A model generated the notes under the pieces. It did no database searches and had not been told where the DNA came from. It was given only the letters and a program-made list of their open reading frames with translations. 64,000 bases of DNA from the NCBI GenBank assembly GCA_937124585.1, contig CAKZKT010000130.1, positions 1 through 64,000 on the forward strand, in the 5' to 3' direction. The DNA comes from an uncultured Anaerolineae bacterium. GTDB taxonomy: Bacteria > Chloroflexota > Anaerolineae > CG2-30-64-16. A program made the position numbers and the translations under genes. Positions 50,814 to 62,699 of the stretch are shown here, piece after piece; position 1 is the first letter of the stretch, and every line of letters starts with the position of its first letter.

Positions 50814-51916
50814 ATGACCCCGATGACCCATGCATCGCCCTACCTCCAGATCCGCCACATCAGCAAGTGCTTCGGCAAGGTGGCCGCCCTGGACGACGTG
50901 TCGCTGGACGTGCGCGAGGGGGAGTTCCTCTTCCTGTTGGGGCCCAGCGGCTGTGGCAAGACCACCCTGCTGCGCATCATCGCCGGCCTGGAAACGCCGA
51001 GCGCGGGGCAGGTGATCCAGGCTGGGGTGGATGTCACGAGGCTGCCGCCGAGTCAGCGCGATTTCGGCATCGTCTTCCAGTCCTACGCGCTCTTCCCCAA
51101 CCTGACCGTGGCGCAGAACATCGCCTATGGCCTGGAGAACCAACGCTTGCCCAGGCTACAGGTGCAGATGCGCGTCGCCGAGATGCTGCAACTGGTCGGG
51201 CTGACAGGCTATGAGGCGCGCTATCCGGCGCAGCTCTCCGGCGGGCAACAGCAGCGGGTGGCGCTGGCGCGCGCCCTGGCGATCTCGCCCGGCCTGTTGC
51301 TGCTGGACGAGCCGCTGTCGGCGCTGGACGCGCGCGTGCGCAGCCGGCTGCGCCTGGAAGTGGCCGCGTTGCAGCGCCGCCTGGGGGTCACGACCATCAT
51401 GGTGACGCACGATCAGGAGGAGGCGCTGACCATGGCCGATCGCATCGTCGTCATGGATCACGGCCGCATCGCGCAGATCGGCGCGCCGCGCGAGATCTAT
51501 CGCGCGCCGGCCACGCCGTTCGTCGCCGATTTCGTCGGCCTGATGAACTTCCTGCCGGGCGTGATGGTCGAGGGGCGGGTGGCGCAGGTGCGCTGTGGCG
51601 GGGTGACGCTGCAGGTGCCGGCCGATGCGCAGGGCCTTCCCCCCGGTCGCGAGGTGACGGTGGCGATCCGGCCGGAGGACGTGCGCATCCTGCGCAACGG
51701 CCTGGACATGGTCAACGTGGTGGAGACCAGGGTGCACGAGGTCGAGTTCCTGGGGCCATTCCAGCGCCTGCACCTCGAGCTGGCGCATCAGGCCGGCTGC
51801 AGGCTGGGCCTGACGGCCTATCTCGAGCCGGATCGGCAGGCCAGGCCGGTCTACAAAGGCACGGAACTGACCGTGCACCTGCCGGTGGAGGCGTTGCGCG
51901 TATATCCGGTGGCCAC

Positions 51917-51920
<4 letters not shown>
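50814..51920 (+). CDS. phnT: ABC transporter ATP-binding protein (PhnT-like)
   Basis: [64 protein letters not shown]-like C-terminus. Confidence 0.9.
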
Positions 51921-53683
<1,763 letters not shown>

Positions 53684-53695
<12 letters not shown>

Positions 53696-53775
53696 GGCGT
53701 GAAACGTTAAACGTGAAACGTAAAACGTCAAGACTCATGTGCTCACGTCCCAAACTTCACGTTTCTACATTCCTA
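53684..53775. repeat. degenerate (a)cgtgaaacgt low-complexity spacer
   Basis: gcgtgaaacgtgaggcgtgaaacgttaaacgtgaaacgtaaaacgtcaag...cttcacgtttcta. Confidence 0.7.
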
Positions 53776-53785
53776 GCGAGTGACC

Positions 53786-54892
53786 ATGCACACCGACAAA
53801 CCACTCTTCACCCCTGGCCCGCTGACCACCAGCCTGACGGTGAAGCAGGCCATGCTGCGCGATCTGGGGTCGCGCGACTTCGAGTTCATCCGCATCGTGC
53901 GGGAGATCCGCCAGGAGCTGCTCCGGCTGGCGGAAGCCGATGACCGTGGCTACGAGGCGATCCTGATGCAGGGCAGCGGCACCTTCGGCATCGAGGCGGT
54001 CATCGGCTCGATCACGCCGCCGGACGGCAAGTGGCTGTTCGTAGTCAACGGCGCGTACGGCCAGCGCATGCTGCAGATCGCCAAGGCCCTCAGGATTGAC
54101 GCAGCGGCCGTGACCTTCCCCGAGAACCGGCCCGCGGTCGCTGAGGCCGTGGCGATGGCGTTGGATCACGATCCCACGATCACCCATGTCGGTGCGGTGC
54201 ATTGCGAGACCACCACCGGCCTGCTGAACCCGATCCAGGAGCTGGGCCAGATTGCTGCCAGGTTCGGTAAGGTGCTGATGGTAGACGCCATGAGCAGCTT
54301 CGGCGCCGTGCCGATCCCGGTCGCCGATTGGGGCATCCATTATCTCGTCTCCTCGGCCAACAAGTGCATCGAAGGTGTGCCCGGCTTCAGCTTCGTGCTG
54401 GCGCGCCGGGATATGCTGACGCAAACCAACGGCTATGCCCGCAGCCTGAGCCTGAACTTGTTGGCCCAGTGGCGCGGGCTTGAGAATGATGGGCAATTCC
54501 GCTTCACCCCGCCCACCCACGCCATCCTGGCCTTCCGCCAGGCGCTGGCCGAGCTGGAGGCAGAAGACGGCGTGCCCGGTCGCGCCGCGCGCTATCGCCA
54601 CAACTACGAAATGCTGGTCGCGGGAATGCGGGCGCTGGGCTTCGCCGAATATCTGCGGCCTGAAGACCAGAGCTACATCATCACGTCGTTCCGCTATCCC
54701 GACCATCCCAACTTCGACTTCGGCCGCTTCTACGAAACGCTGAATGGGAAGGGCTTCGTCATCTACCCCGGCAAAGTCAGCGACGCGGCGTGCTTCCGCA
54801 TCGGCACGATCGGCCGCCTCTACGCAGACGATGTACGTGCGCTGCTGGACGCCATCCGAGAAACGTTAGCTGAAATGGAGGTGACCCTGTGA
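53786..54892 (+). CDS. phnW: 2-aminoethylphosphonate--pyruvate transaminase
   Basis: [88 protein letters not shown]. Confidence 0.95.
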   Translation: MHTDKPLFTPGPLTTSLTVKQAMLRDLGSRDFEFIRIVREIRQELLRLAEADDRGYEAILMQGSGTFGIEAVIGSITPPDGKWLFVVNGAYGQRMLQIAKALRIDAAAVTFPENRPAVAEAVAMALDHDPTITHVGAVHCETTTGLLNPIQELGQIAARFGKVLMVDAMSSFGAVPIPVADWGIHYLVSSANKCIEGVPGFSFVLARRDMLTQTNGYARSLSLNLLAQWRGLENDGQFRFTPPTHAILAFRQALAELEAEDGVPGRAARYRHNYEMLVAGMRALGFAEYLRPEDQSYIITSFRYPDHPNFDFGRFYETLNGKGFVIYPGKVSDAACFRIGTIGRLYADDVRALLDAIRETLAEMEVTL

Positions 54893-55734
54893 ATCACACG
54901 ATCAACCTGAGCCACCGCGCGCAGCGGCCAGCCGGCCCGATCCGGGCGGTCATCCTGGACTGGGCGGGAACCGCCGTAGATCACGGTTCCATCGCGCCGG
55001 TCATGGCTTTTGTCGAGGTCTTCCGCCTGCACGGCGTGGAGATCAGCGTCGAAGAAGCGCGCGGGCCGATGGGCCTGCCCAAGTGCGACCACATCCGCGC
55101 CATCACGCAGATGCCGATGGTGGCCGCGCTGTGGAAAGCCGTGCACGATCGCCTGCCGAACGAGGCCGACGTGGCCGCCATGTACGAAGCATTCATCCCG
55201 CTGCAGCTCAAAGTCCTGGCCGACTACGCCGACCCCATCCCCGGCACGGTGGAAACGGTGGCGAGGCTGCGCCAGCGCGGCATCAAGATCGGCTCGACCA
55301 CCGGCTACAACCGACAGATGATGGAAGTGCTCGTGCCCGAGGCCGTGCGCCGCGGCTTCCAGCCCGACTCGATCGTGTGCGTCAGCGACGTGCCGGCCGG
55401 CCGACCCGAGCCGTGGATGGCGCTGCGCAGCGCGCTGGAACTGCGCGCCTACCCGCCCGCCCTGTGCGTGAAGGTGGGCGACACCGTGCCCGACATCCAG
55501 GAGGGGCTGAACGCCGGCATGTGGACGGTGGCCGTGGCGCTGACCGGCAACGAGCTGGGGCTGACGGCCGAGGAGCTGGCGGCCCTATCGCAGGACGAGC
55601 TGGAGACGCGACGCGAGCGCGCCCACCTGCGCCTGGCCGACGCCGGCGCCCACTACGTGATTGACGGCATCTGGAGCCTGCCGTGGGTGCTCGACGACAT
55701 CGAGGCGCGGCTGGCGGATGGAGAACAGCCGTGA
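54889..55734 (+). CDS. phnX: phosphonoacetaldehyde hydrolase
   Basis: [77 protein letters not shown]. Confidence 0.95.
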   Translation: MNHTINLSHRAQRPAGPIRAVILDWAGTAVDHGSIAPVMAFVEVFRLHGVEISVEEARGPMGLPKCDHIRAITQMPMVAALWKAVHDRLPNEADVAAMYEAFIPLQLKVLADYADPIPGTVETVARLRQRGIKIGSTTGYNRQMMEVLVPEAVRRGFQPDSIVCVSDVPAGRPEPWMALRSALELRAYPPALCVKVGDTVPDIQEGLNAGMWTVAVALTGNELGLTAEELAALSQDELETRRERAHLRLADAGAHYVIDGIWSLPWVLDDIEARLADGEQP

Positions 55735-55797
55735 CGCCCACGTGCAAGGCGCTTTGGAAAGGCCCGGTACGTTAGAGGGGGCACGTCAGGGGGCAGA

Positions 55798-56295
55798 ATG
55801 ACTGGCGTCCTGCTGCTCAACGCGACTTACGAGCCGCTTTCCATTCTCTCGCTGCGCCGGGCTGCCAGGCTGCTGCTCAAAGAGCGCGCGGAAGCCGTGA
55901 CCGGCGATAATGTCTGGCTCGTCGGCCCAGAGTGCTCACTGGCGATCCCGACGGTACTGCGCCTGCGCTACTACGTCAACGTCCCCCGGCGCAATTCACC
56001 GGCCTGGACACGCCGTGGGGTGCTGGAGCGCGACCGCTACACCTGCGCGTACTGCGGCAAGAAATGCTCTCCCCGTGAAGCCACGATTGACCATATCACC
56101 CCGGTCTCGCGCGGAGGCCGTTCGTCTTGGGGCAACACCGTGACCGCCTGTTTTCGCTGCAATCAGCGCAAGGCCGACCGCACGCCCCACGAAGCCGGCA
56201 TGAAGCTGCTCATCGAGCCGAAGCTGCCGCGCACATGCTACCTGGTCATCGGGGGAGACGTGCCTGCTGCATGGAAACTGTGGCTGGAGCTGTGA
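55798..56295 (+). CDS. HNH endonuclease family protein
   Basis: LLLNATYEPLSILSLRRAARLLLKERAE...RYTCAYCGKKCSPREATIDHITPVSRGGRSSWGNTVTACFRCNQRK. Confidence 0.93.
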   Translation: MTGVLLLNATYEPLSILSLRRAARLLLKERAEAVTGDNVWLVGPECSLAIPTVLRLRYYVNVPRRNSPAWTRRGVLERDRYTCAYCGKKCSPREATIDHITPVSRGGRSSWGNTVTACFRCNQRKADRTPHEAGMKLLIEPKLPRTCYLVIGGDVPAAWKLWLEL

Positions 56296-56326
56296 CCTTG
56301 CTGAGTATCTACTCAGGAGAAACCAT

Positions 56327-56414
56327 CGTTAAGTGCCCATTCAGAAACCCTAACCGAACTACAACACTCTGCTTATACTCTCTCAAAGTCCCCTTAATCT
56401 GGCTGTGGCAGAAT
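56327..56414 (+). promoter_or_regulatory. candidate Pho-box-like array upstream of the GT4 gene
   Basis: 11-bp-period 8-mers CGTTAAGT, CATTCAGA, CCTAACCG, TACAACAC, GCTTATAC, CTCAAAGT, CTTAATCT; weak -10 CAGAAT. Confidence 0.45.
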
Positions 56415-56451
56415 GACTTCGTCTGCAGAAAGTGTACTTGAGTGAGGATCT

Positions 56452-57585
56452 ATGCGTATCGCCCTGTTCACCGAAACCTTCCTCCCAAAGACGGACGGCG
56501 TCGTCAACACCCTCTGTCACGTGCTGGACCACCTGGCGCGCCGCGGGCACGCCAGCTTGCTCTTTGCCCCGGCCGGCGGCCCGGGGCGTTACGCGCAGAC
56601 GCCGGTGATCGGCCTGCCGGCCGTGCCGTTCCCGCTCTATCCGGAGCTCAAGCTCGTGCCGCCCACCGTGGACGTGAGTGACCGCCTGGCAGCCTTTGGC
56701 CCCGACCTGATCCACGTCTTCAACCCTGTGTCGCTGGGGGTCGCGGGCCTGCGCCACGCGCGCGAGCTGGGCATCCCGGTCGCAGCTTCCTACCAGACCG
56801 ACCTGCCCGGCTTTGCCGCGCGCTGGGGGTTGGGGCTCTTCAGCGATCTGTTGTGGGGCTACTTGCGCTGGGTGCATGACCAGGCCGACCTCAACTTCTG
56901 CCCATCGCGCTTCACATTGCGGGAATTGGCGCAGCGCGGTTTTCGCAACCTGCGCGTTTGGGGCCGCGGGGTGGACACGGAACGTTTTCATCCCTGCCAT
57001 GCCAGCGCCGACTGGCGAGCGCGCTTGACGGACGGCCACCCCGACGCGCCGCTGATCGTGGCCGTGAGCCGGATCGCGCCCGAAAAACGCCTGGCGATGT
57101 TGCGGCCGGTGATAGACGCGCTGTTGGGGGCGCGCCTGGCCATTATCGGCGACGGCCCGGGACGCTGGCTGCTGGAGGGCCAGTTTGCCGGCACGCCCAC
57201 CCTCTTCACCGGCTACCTGCGGGGAGCCGACCTGGCGGCCGCCTACGCCTCGGCCGATATCTTCGTCCTCACCGGCGCCAACGAGACGTTCGGCAACGTC
57301 GTGCTGGAGGCGATGGCTTCGGGCCTGCCCGTGGTGGTGCCCGACACCGGTGGCCAGATGGACCACGTGCAGCACGAGGTCAACGGCCTGATCTACAGGG
57401 CGGAGGACGGCGACGCTTTGACGGCGGCCGTGGCGCGGCTGGCCGCCGACCTGCCGCTGGCGCGACGCCTGGGCGCCGCAGGTCGGGCCTATGCAGAAAG
57501 GCAACGCTGGGACGTGATCCTGGACGGGCTGCTGACCGACTGGCAGGCGCTCATCCCGCCGCGGCGACTGGCTCTGGCAGCATAA
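56452..57585 (+). CDS. GT4 glycosyltransferase (lipid-glycosyltransferase-like, SqdX/MgtA-type)
   Basis: MRIALFTETFLPKTDGVVNTLCHVLDHLARRGH...GVDTERFHP...GANETFGNVVLEAMASGLPVVVPDTGGQMDHV. Confidence 0.9.
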   Translation: MRIALFTETFLPKTDGVVNTLCHVLDHLARRGHASLLFAPAGGPGRYAQTPVIGLPAVPFPLYPELKLVPPTVDVSDRLAAFGPDLIHVFNPVSLGVAGLRHARELGIPVAASYQTDLPGFAARWGLGLFSDLLWGYLRWVHDQADLNFCPSRFTLRELAQRGFRNLRVWGRGVDTERFHPCHASADWRARLTDGHPDAPLIVAVSRIAPEKRLAMLRPVIDALLGARLAIIGDGPGRWLLEGQFAGTPTLFTGYLRGADLAAAYASADIFVLTGANETFGNVVLEAMASGLPVVVPDTGGQMDHVQHEVNGLIYRAEDGDALTAAVARLAADLPLARRLGAAGRAYAERQRWDVILDGLLTDWQALIPPRRLALAA

Positions 57586-57602
57586 GACAGAAAAGGAAAG
57601 TT

Positions 57603-58337
57603 ATGGGACGAGCAGACCTGCATCTTCACACCACTTACAGCGACGGCATGGGCACGGTCGAGGCGGTGCTGGAGGCCGCGCGACGTGCCGGGCTCGATGT
57701 TATTGCCATCACCGATCACGACACGCTGCAGGGCGCGCTGCGCGGCCGTGACCTCGGCCCGCGTTACGGCGTGGGCGTGATCCCCGGCTGCGAGATCACC
57801 ACGGCCGAGGGGCATCTGCTGGCCTACTGGATCGAGAAGCCCATCCCGCCGGGCTTGTCGTTGATCGAGACGCTGCTGCGCGTCGGGGACCAGGGCGGCC
57901 TGTGTGTTGCGGCGCATCCCACGGCCCAATGGGTGCCCAGCCTGGGCACCAAGGCCGTGTGGCGCGCACTACAACATCCTGAAGCGAGCCGCATCCTGGT
58001 CGGCATCGAGGTCCACAACATGGGGCTGCCGCGGCTGGTGAACAACCGGGGCGCACTGGCGCTCGGGCGGGCGACCGGCCTGGCGCAACTGGCGAACACC
58101 GACTCGCACATGTTGTGGACCATCGGGCTGTGCGCTACCGGCTTCCCGGGCGTTTCGCCGCAAGCCTTGCGCCGTTCGCTAGAGGAGCACACCTGCCAGC
58201 CGCTGATCGCCCCGCGACCGGGCGGTTTCGTTGCCAGCTGGCTCGTGCAGTCGCTGATCCGACGGTGGGGTGTCGGCTACTGGAATCCCCAGCCGGGCGC
58301 GCCCATCATCCTGCGTCATCTGAATGCTGTTAAATGA
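57603..58337 (+). CDS. PHP-domain metal-dependent phosphoesterase
   Basis: RADLHLHTTYSDGMGTVEAVLEAARRAGLDVIAITDHDTLQGAL...GCEITT...NTDSH. Confidence 0.9.
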   Translation: MGRADLHLHTTYSDGMGTVEAVLEAARRAGLDVIAITDHDTLQGALRGRDLGPRYGVGVIPGCEITTAEGHLLAYWIEKPIPPGLSLIETLLRVGDQGGLCVAAHPTAQWVPSLGTKAVWRALQHPEASRILVGIEVHNMGLPRLVNNRGALALGRATGLAQLANTDSHMLWTIGLCATGFPGVSPQALRRSLEEHTCQPLIAPRPGGFVASWLVQSLIRRWGVGYWNPQPGAPIILRHLNAVK

Positions 58338-58354
58338 GCGCCGAAGCCGGCGCT
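58337..58354. terminator. hairpin between convergent genes
   Basis: AGCGCCG-aagc-CGGCGCT. Confidence 0.5.
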
Positions 58355-58493
58355 ACAGGTCCAGGCAACGGCCGCGTCTAGGATCGAAGGCGCCGGCCCA
58401 GCCCGGCAGATCGCGCATGGCCCAGGTGGTCTGGAAGATCTCCAGGCGAGGGGGCCGGGTGCTGCCGTCCGAGGCGTGGGGTGATACGCTCAT
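58353..58493 (-). pseudogene. 46-aa N-terminal fragment resembling a TIM-barrel sugar isomerase
   Basis: MSVSPHASDGSTRPPRLEIFQTTWAMRDLPGWAGAFDPRRGRCLDL*; TAGcATG junction with the desaturase gene; stop lies at the 58337..58354 hairpin. Confidence 0.45.
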
Positions 58494-58494
58494 G

Positions 58495-59656
58495 CTAACC
58501 GACCTTCAGCAGCACCCTGCCATCGCGCTCGCGCGCCTCGTAGGTCTTCAGCGCGACCCGCGGGGGCGACCGCAGCACCGCGCCGGTGCGGATGTCGAAG
58601 CGGCCGTTGTGCTTGGGGCACTCGATGCACGCGCCCCGCAGGAAGCCTTCGCTCAGGTGCGCATTGCCGTGCGTGCATCTGTCATCGGACGCGAACAACT
58701 GGCCGATCCACGTGCGGTAGATCGCATAGGATTTGCCGCGATGTTCAAAGCGCAGCACTTCGCCCGGCAGCAGCAGGCTCAGGTTGCAGACTTCGACCCA
58801 CCCATCAGCATCCGGCGCGGCTTCAGAGACGATCACCTGGCTGGCCTGGCGCGTTTCCGATTGCGGTGGCGACGGAGGCAACGGTCGCTCAAAGTAATAA
58901 TTGGGGTCCTTTGCCACGCGCCGCAGGGTGGGGATGATCTCCCGATACGCCGCGATCAGCCCATTGTATGCAGGCGGCATGTAGGCCTTCACCAGCTCAT
59001 GCAGCTTCGGCAGGTTATAGTAGGGCACCATCGGGAACATGTGGTGCTCGATGTGGTACCCCATGTTCCAGTAGAGGTACCGGTTGATGGGGTTCATGTA
59101 GACGGTGCGCGTGTTCAGGCGGTGATCCAGCACGTTTTCCGCCAGCCCGGCATGTTGCGTCAGGCCGTAGACCACCATCAACCACGCCCCGTAGATGTTG
59201 GGCAGGCCGATGAACAGCAACGGGATGATGCTGCGCGTGGCGATCGCCAGGGCAATCACCCCCAGGTAGATCGCCAGATAGATGCGCGCCCGCAGGAACA
59301 GCTTGCCGGACTCCGTTTCGGGGATGAAGGTGCGCTCCTCCGCCGTCATCTTGCCGGCTGCATGGCGCAGCACGCTCCGGAAGTACTTGAAGAAGGTTGG
59401 CATGTTGAAAAACTTCAAGATCAAGCCCGGCACCGAGAGCGGCCGTTGCAAAGCGATCTCTGCATCGCGGCCGACGATGATGGTGTCGCTGTGATGCCGG
59501 GCATGGCTCCAGCGCCAGACCACCGCTTCACGCATGACCATGAAGGATGCGATTTCATTTCGCGTCCGCCAGGCCGCGCTCAACGGCCAGACGCGACTTT
59601 TCGCCTACCAGGCTGTAATCGCGAATTGATCTCTGTGTTTGAACTCCTGTTGTCAT
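58495..59656 (-). pseudogene. desaturase/hydrocarbon-oxygenase-like protein fused to Rieske ferredoxin, internally deleted
   Basis: Short N-term ORF MTTGVQTQRSIRDYSLVGEKSRLAVERGLADAK* (59555..59656), then another frame from NEIASFMVMREAVVWRWSHARHHSDT...YHIEHHMFP...RCTHGNAHLSEGFLRGACIECPKHNGRFD; first His-box absent. Confidence 0.8.
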
Positions 59657-59734
59657 GACACAGTCTCCCGACGATATTTTCCACTCCGACGCTGATCTGG
59701 CCCGCCCCTGGCCTGCGACATCAGGCTACATCAA

Positions 59735-59873
59735 ACAGAGGGGCAGGTGAAGTAGCTTTGTTGGGGATAGGCGGTTCAGCGGGCGTCGAAGCCGAACAGG
59801 TGCACCTGGTCGCCGCCCCAACTGGCGCGCGGGATGAGGCGCAGGCCGGCGGTTTCGGCCGTCAGCGGCACCT
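59735..59873. repeat. 139-bp duplicated segment, left copy
   Basis: acagaggggcaggtgaagtagctttgtt...gccgtcagcggcacc; about 10 differences from 62454..62593. Confidence 0.93.
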
Positions 59874-61812
59874 TCACCAGCCGCTGGTAATTGTTTTCCG
59901 TGCGATAGATTGTCTGCCATTGGCCCGCCGAATCGAGGATCTCCAGATCGAAGGCGCGCGTCATCATGTGCGGGATCTTTACATTGTAGCCACTGCGTGG
60001 ATAGCTACATGGCATCCGCTTCAGATTGTGCAGGTCGCTGTCGAATACCAGCCGCACCAGGTTGAGACGGGTCGGCGCGCCGAAATAGTAGGTCACCGAT
60101 TCGCCCAGCGGTGCCCACCAGCCGTTGTCCTCTTTGCCCAGCGACCGATCAATGCCGTTGCGCAGCGGTTCCGGATCGCCCACCGACGCGAATAGCTGCG
60201 CCTCCTGACAGATCTCCGGGATGGGGCGGCGCAGCCCCGGCAACCACGAATCGTCATCCATCAGCCGCTCTTGCAGCTCGCGCAGGTAGTGCTCGTAGAC
60301 TCCGCGTGGCGAGACGCCATGCGCTGCAGCTACGGCAGCCGCAGTGCCGGCTGCCTGGCCGAGCAGCGCGCAGGTGCCCATGACGCGTGTCGAGCTCAGT
60401 GCCATGTGGGTGGCCGAGATGTTGCGTCCGGCAAAAAATAGGTTGCCGATGTTGCGCGAATAGAGGCTGCGATATGGGATGCCGTAGGGTGACGGCGCTT
60501 TGTGGAAGATGGTCGGCTTGCCGGCGTAGTGGATGGCGTCGGGATGGTGATCGTCCATCGGCCAGCCGCCGTAGGCGACGATGTCTTCAAACGGGCCACC
60601 CGCCAGGATATCGTTTTGGGTCAGGATGTGATCGCCTACATAGCGGACGTTTTCGCGTTTGCCCGGCAGTGCGCCGATCCATTCCAGCTCCCAGCAATGG
60701 CCGCGGCCGTCCGGATGGTTCTTGATGTACGCCCAGACGCCATAGGCGATCTTGAGCAGCTCGTCGCGATTGGCCTCAGCATCGGCGATGGTGTCGCCTG
60801 CGCCGCCTACTTCCAGCCACCAGAAGTTGTGGCCCTCTGGCTTCATCGGCCGATGATTGTCCGGCTCGTTCATCAGCATCAGAAGACGACGGGCGGCGAT
60901 GGCGCCCATGGTCAAGAAGTCAACCCGTACAGTTGTGAGCGGCGGGTCGGTGTATCGGGCGATGTCGTAGTCGTAGAAGCCGGTCACGGCGACATCCTGC
61001 GGGATGCGCCGACCACTCTCCCGCAAGGCACTGATGCCGCCGATCGCCATTGTGTCCGCAGCATAGGCGATCGCGTCCACGTCAGGGACTTCTTTCAGCA
61101 GCTGGCGGGTTTGAGCATAGCCCGATCCGGCGTCGAAGTCGCCGCAGCTGACGCACAGCGTTTCGCCGCAGATCCCTGCGCGCGCCAGTGCCAGGAGAAA
61201 GCCCTTCTGTTTTTCTTCGCTGCTTGTGGTTGTGCAAGGGCCATTCACCAGAGCGATGCGACGACGCCCCTGTGCAATCAGGTGCGTGACGAGTTCCATC
61301 ATGCCGCCCAGATAATCGGCCATGATGCTATCTACTGGCAGGGGATGCACATGCGAACCGGCCACGATGAAGGGGAGTCGGTTTTGGCGCAACGCCTCGA
61401 GCAGATCGCGATTGACGACGCCGCCAACGAAAATGAGGCCGTGCACATCTGGTGCTTCGACATAGACTTGCGCCTCCTGAGGGTCCATGCGGGTCCGCTG
61501 CAATCGAACGACATAACCGTGCTGCTCGAGAATCGGTTGGGCGCTGGCATGGATCAGTCCCTCGATGCCGCCTCGAGTCAGCGCCTCCGATTCACGCACC
61601 GTGGCTTCGATCCGTAATAACAGCAAGACCGATTTGACGGTCTGTGCAGCGCGGCCAGTTGGCTTTTTGACGATGTAGCCCGACGCTTCGACCGCCTGCA
61701 TGACGGCCGTTCGTGTGGCCTCGTCTACATAGGGGTAATCGTTCAGGACGCGTGAGACGGTCGAGGCGGAGACGTTAGCTAGACGGGCGATCTGGCGAAT
61801 CGTAGGGCGCAT
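59776..61812 (-). CDS. chimeric ORF: LacI-family repressor fused in frame to the C-terminal half of an FAD-dependent oxidoreductase
   Basis: MRPTIRQIARLANVSASTVSRVLNDYPYV...LMNEPDNHRPMK joined to PEGHNFWWLEVGGAGDTIADAEANRDELLKIAYGVW...NISATHMALSSTRVMGTCALLGQAAGTAAAVAAAHGV; no Rossmann GxGxxG part. Confidence 0.85.
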   Translation of the reverse strand: MRPTIRQIARLANVSASTVSRVLNDYPYVDEATRTAVMQAVEASGYIVKKPTGRAAQTVKSVLLLLRIEATVRESEALTRGGIEGLIHASAQPILEQHGYVVRLQRTRMDPQEAQVYVEAPDVHGLIFVGGVVNRDLLEALRQNRLPFIVAGSHVHPLPVDSIMADYLGGMMELVTHLIAQGRRRIALVNGPCTTTSSEEKQKGFLLALARAGICGETLCVSCGDFDAGSGYAQTRQLLKEVPDVDAIAYAADTMAIGGISALRESGRRIPQDVAVTGFYDYDIARYTDPPLTTVRVDFLTMGAIAARRLLMLMNEPDNHRPMKPEGHNFWWLEVGGAGDTIADAEANRDELLKIAYGVWAYIKNHPDGRGHCWELEWIGALPGKRENVRYVGDHILTQNDILAGGPFEDIVAYGGWPMDDHHPDAIHYAGKPTIFHKAPSPYGIPYRSLYSRNIGNLFFAGRNISATHMALSSTRVMGTCALLGQAAGTAAAVAAAHGVSPRGVYEHYLRELQERLMDDDSWLPGLRRPIPEICQEAQLFASVGDPEPLRNGIDRSLGKEDNGWWAPLGESVTYYFGAPTRLNLVRLVFDSDLHNLKRMPCSYPRSGYNVKIPHMMTRAFDLEILDSAGQWQTIYRTENNYQRLVKVPLTAETAGLRLIPRASWGGDQVHLFGFDAR

Positions 61813-61839
61813 GACGGCCTCACCGTGGACTATGGATTT

Positions 61840-61851
61840 GCAACTTGTTGC
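61840..61851. promoter_or_regulatory. candidate LacI-type half-site palindrome
   Basis: GCAACttGTTGC between the chimera and its upstream region. Confidence 0.35.
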
Positions 61852-62054
61852 TGACACGAATGTAGCATTGTTTCAAGCATGAGTCAATAGATCGTCATCG
61901 AATTGCAACAAACATGAAACTAAAAGGATGGAGTCAGCGGGGGTCGTCGCCAGGCCCGGTGAGAACTGCGCCAGATCCTCGCATCGTCGCACAACGTGCT
62001 AGGAGAATGAGCCGTTTCCCCGTGCCCTCGCCGTCGCGAGACTTTGCAGAACAT

Positions 62055-62097
62055 CTTGCACAGTGCCTGGCACTTCTGGCGGCGATTTTCAGGCAGG
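62055..62097. repeat. partial copy of the dispersed palindromic repeat
   Basis: cacaGTGCCTGGCACttctggcggcgattttcaggcag. Confidence 0.75.
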
Positions 62098-62191
62098 GGG
62101 CAGGTGCCACGTTGGGCCTCTCAGCCATCCGGTCCATTTGACAGGCCTGGCCGATGCCCTCTATACTCTCGGCAAACGCTGTGTGGAGGTC

Positions 62192-62489
62192 ATGGGTGAT
62201 TATCCATTGCGCTACCGTGCCGGAGACAAATGGTCGTCGCGGCTATCCGATTGGGGGGCAGCAGGGGCTGTTGCAGCATCTGGCGGTTCGGGTCACGACG
62301 CCCGCCAATCCGTTTCGGCCACACCGCCATGAGAGGGAGGAGATCTGGTACATTATCGAGGGTGCGGGGTTGGTGAGCCTCGACGGTGTGGAGCACGCCG
62401 TTGAGGCTGGCGATGTGATCATTTTGAAGCCGTGGGTGGAGCACGGGCTGCGCACAGAAGGGCAGGTGAAGTGGCTTTGTTTGGGCTGA
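62192..62489 (+). pseudogene. cupin-domain protein, probable 1-nt frameshift
   Basis: MGDYPLRYRAGDKW in one frame (after ggaggtc), GRRGYPIGGQQGLLQHLAVRVTTPANPFRPHRHEREEIWYIIEGAGLVSLDGVEHAVEAGDVIILKPWVEHGL in the next. Confidence 0.65.
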
Positions 62490-62593
62490 GGCGGTTCAGC
62501 AGGTATCGAAGCCGAACAGGTGCACCCGGTCGCCGCCCCAACTGGCGCGCGGGATGAGGCGCAGGCCGGCGGTTTCGGCCGTCAGCGACACTT
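62454..62593. repeat. 139-bp duplicated segment, right copy
   Basis: See 59735..59873; spacing about 2.72 kb. Confidence 0.93.
62496..62593 (-). pseudogene. 3'-terminal remnant of a second FAD-dependent oxidoreductase gene
   Basis: minus strand ...TAETAGLRLIPRASWGGDRVHLFGFDTC*, paralogous to the chimera's last ~30 codons. Confidence 0.8.
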
Positions 62594-62699
62594 TTATCGG
62601 TTGCACCTTGTGTGATGCGTTCATGATCCAGACCACCATCCCCTGTTGCAGCCATCGACACGGCCGCAGCGACATCGTTTGTTACAGGAGAAGGTGCCC

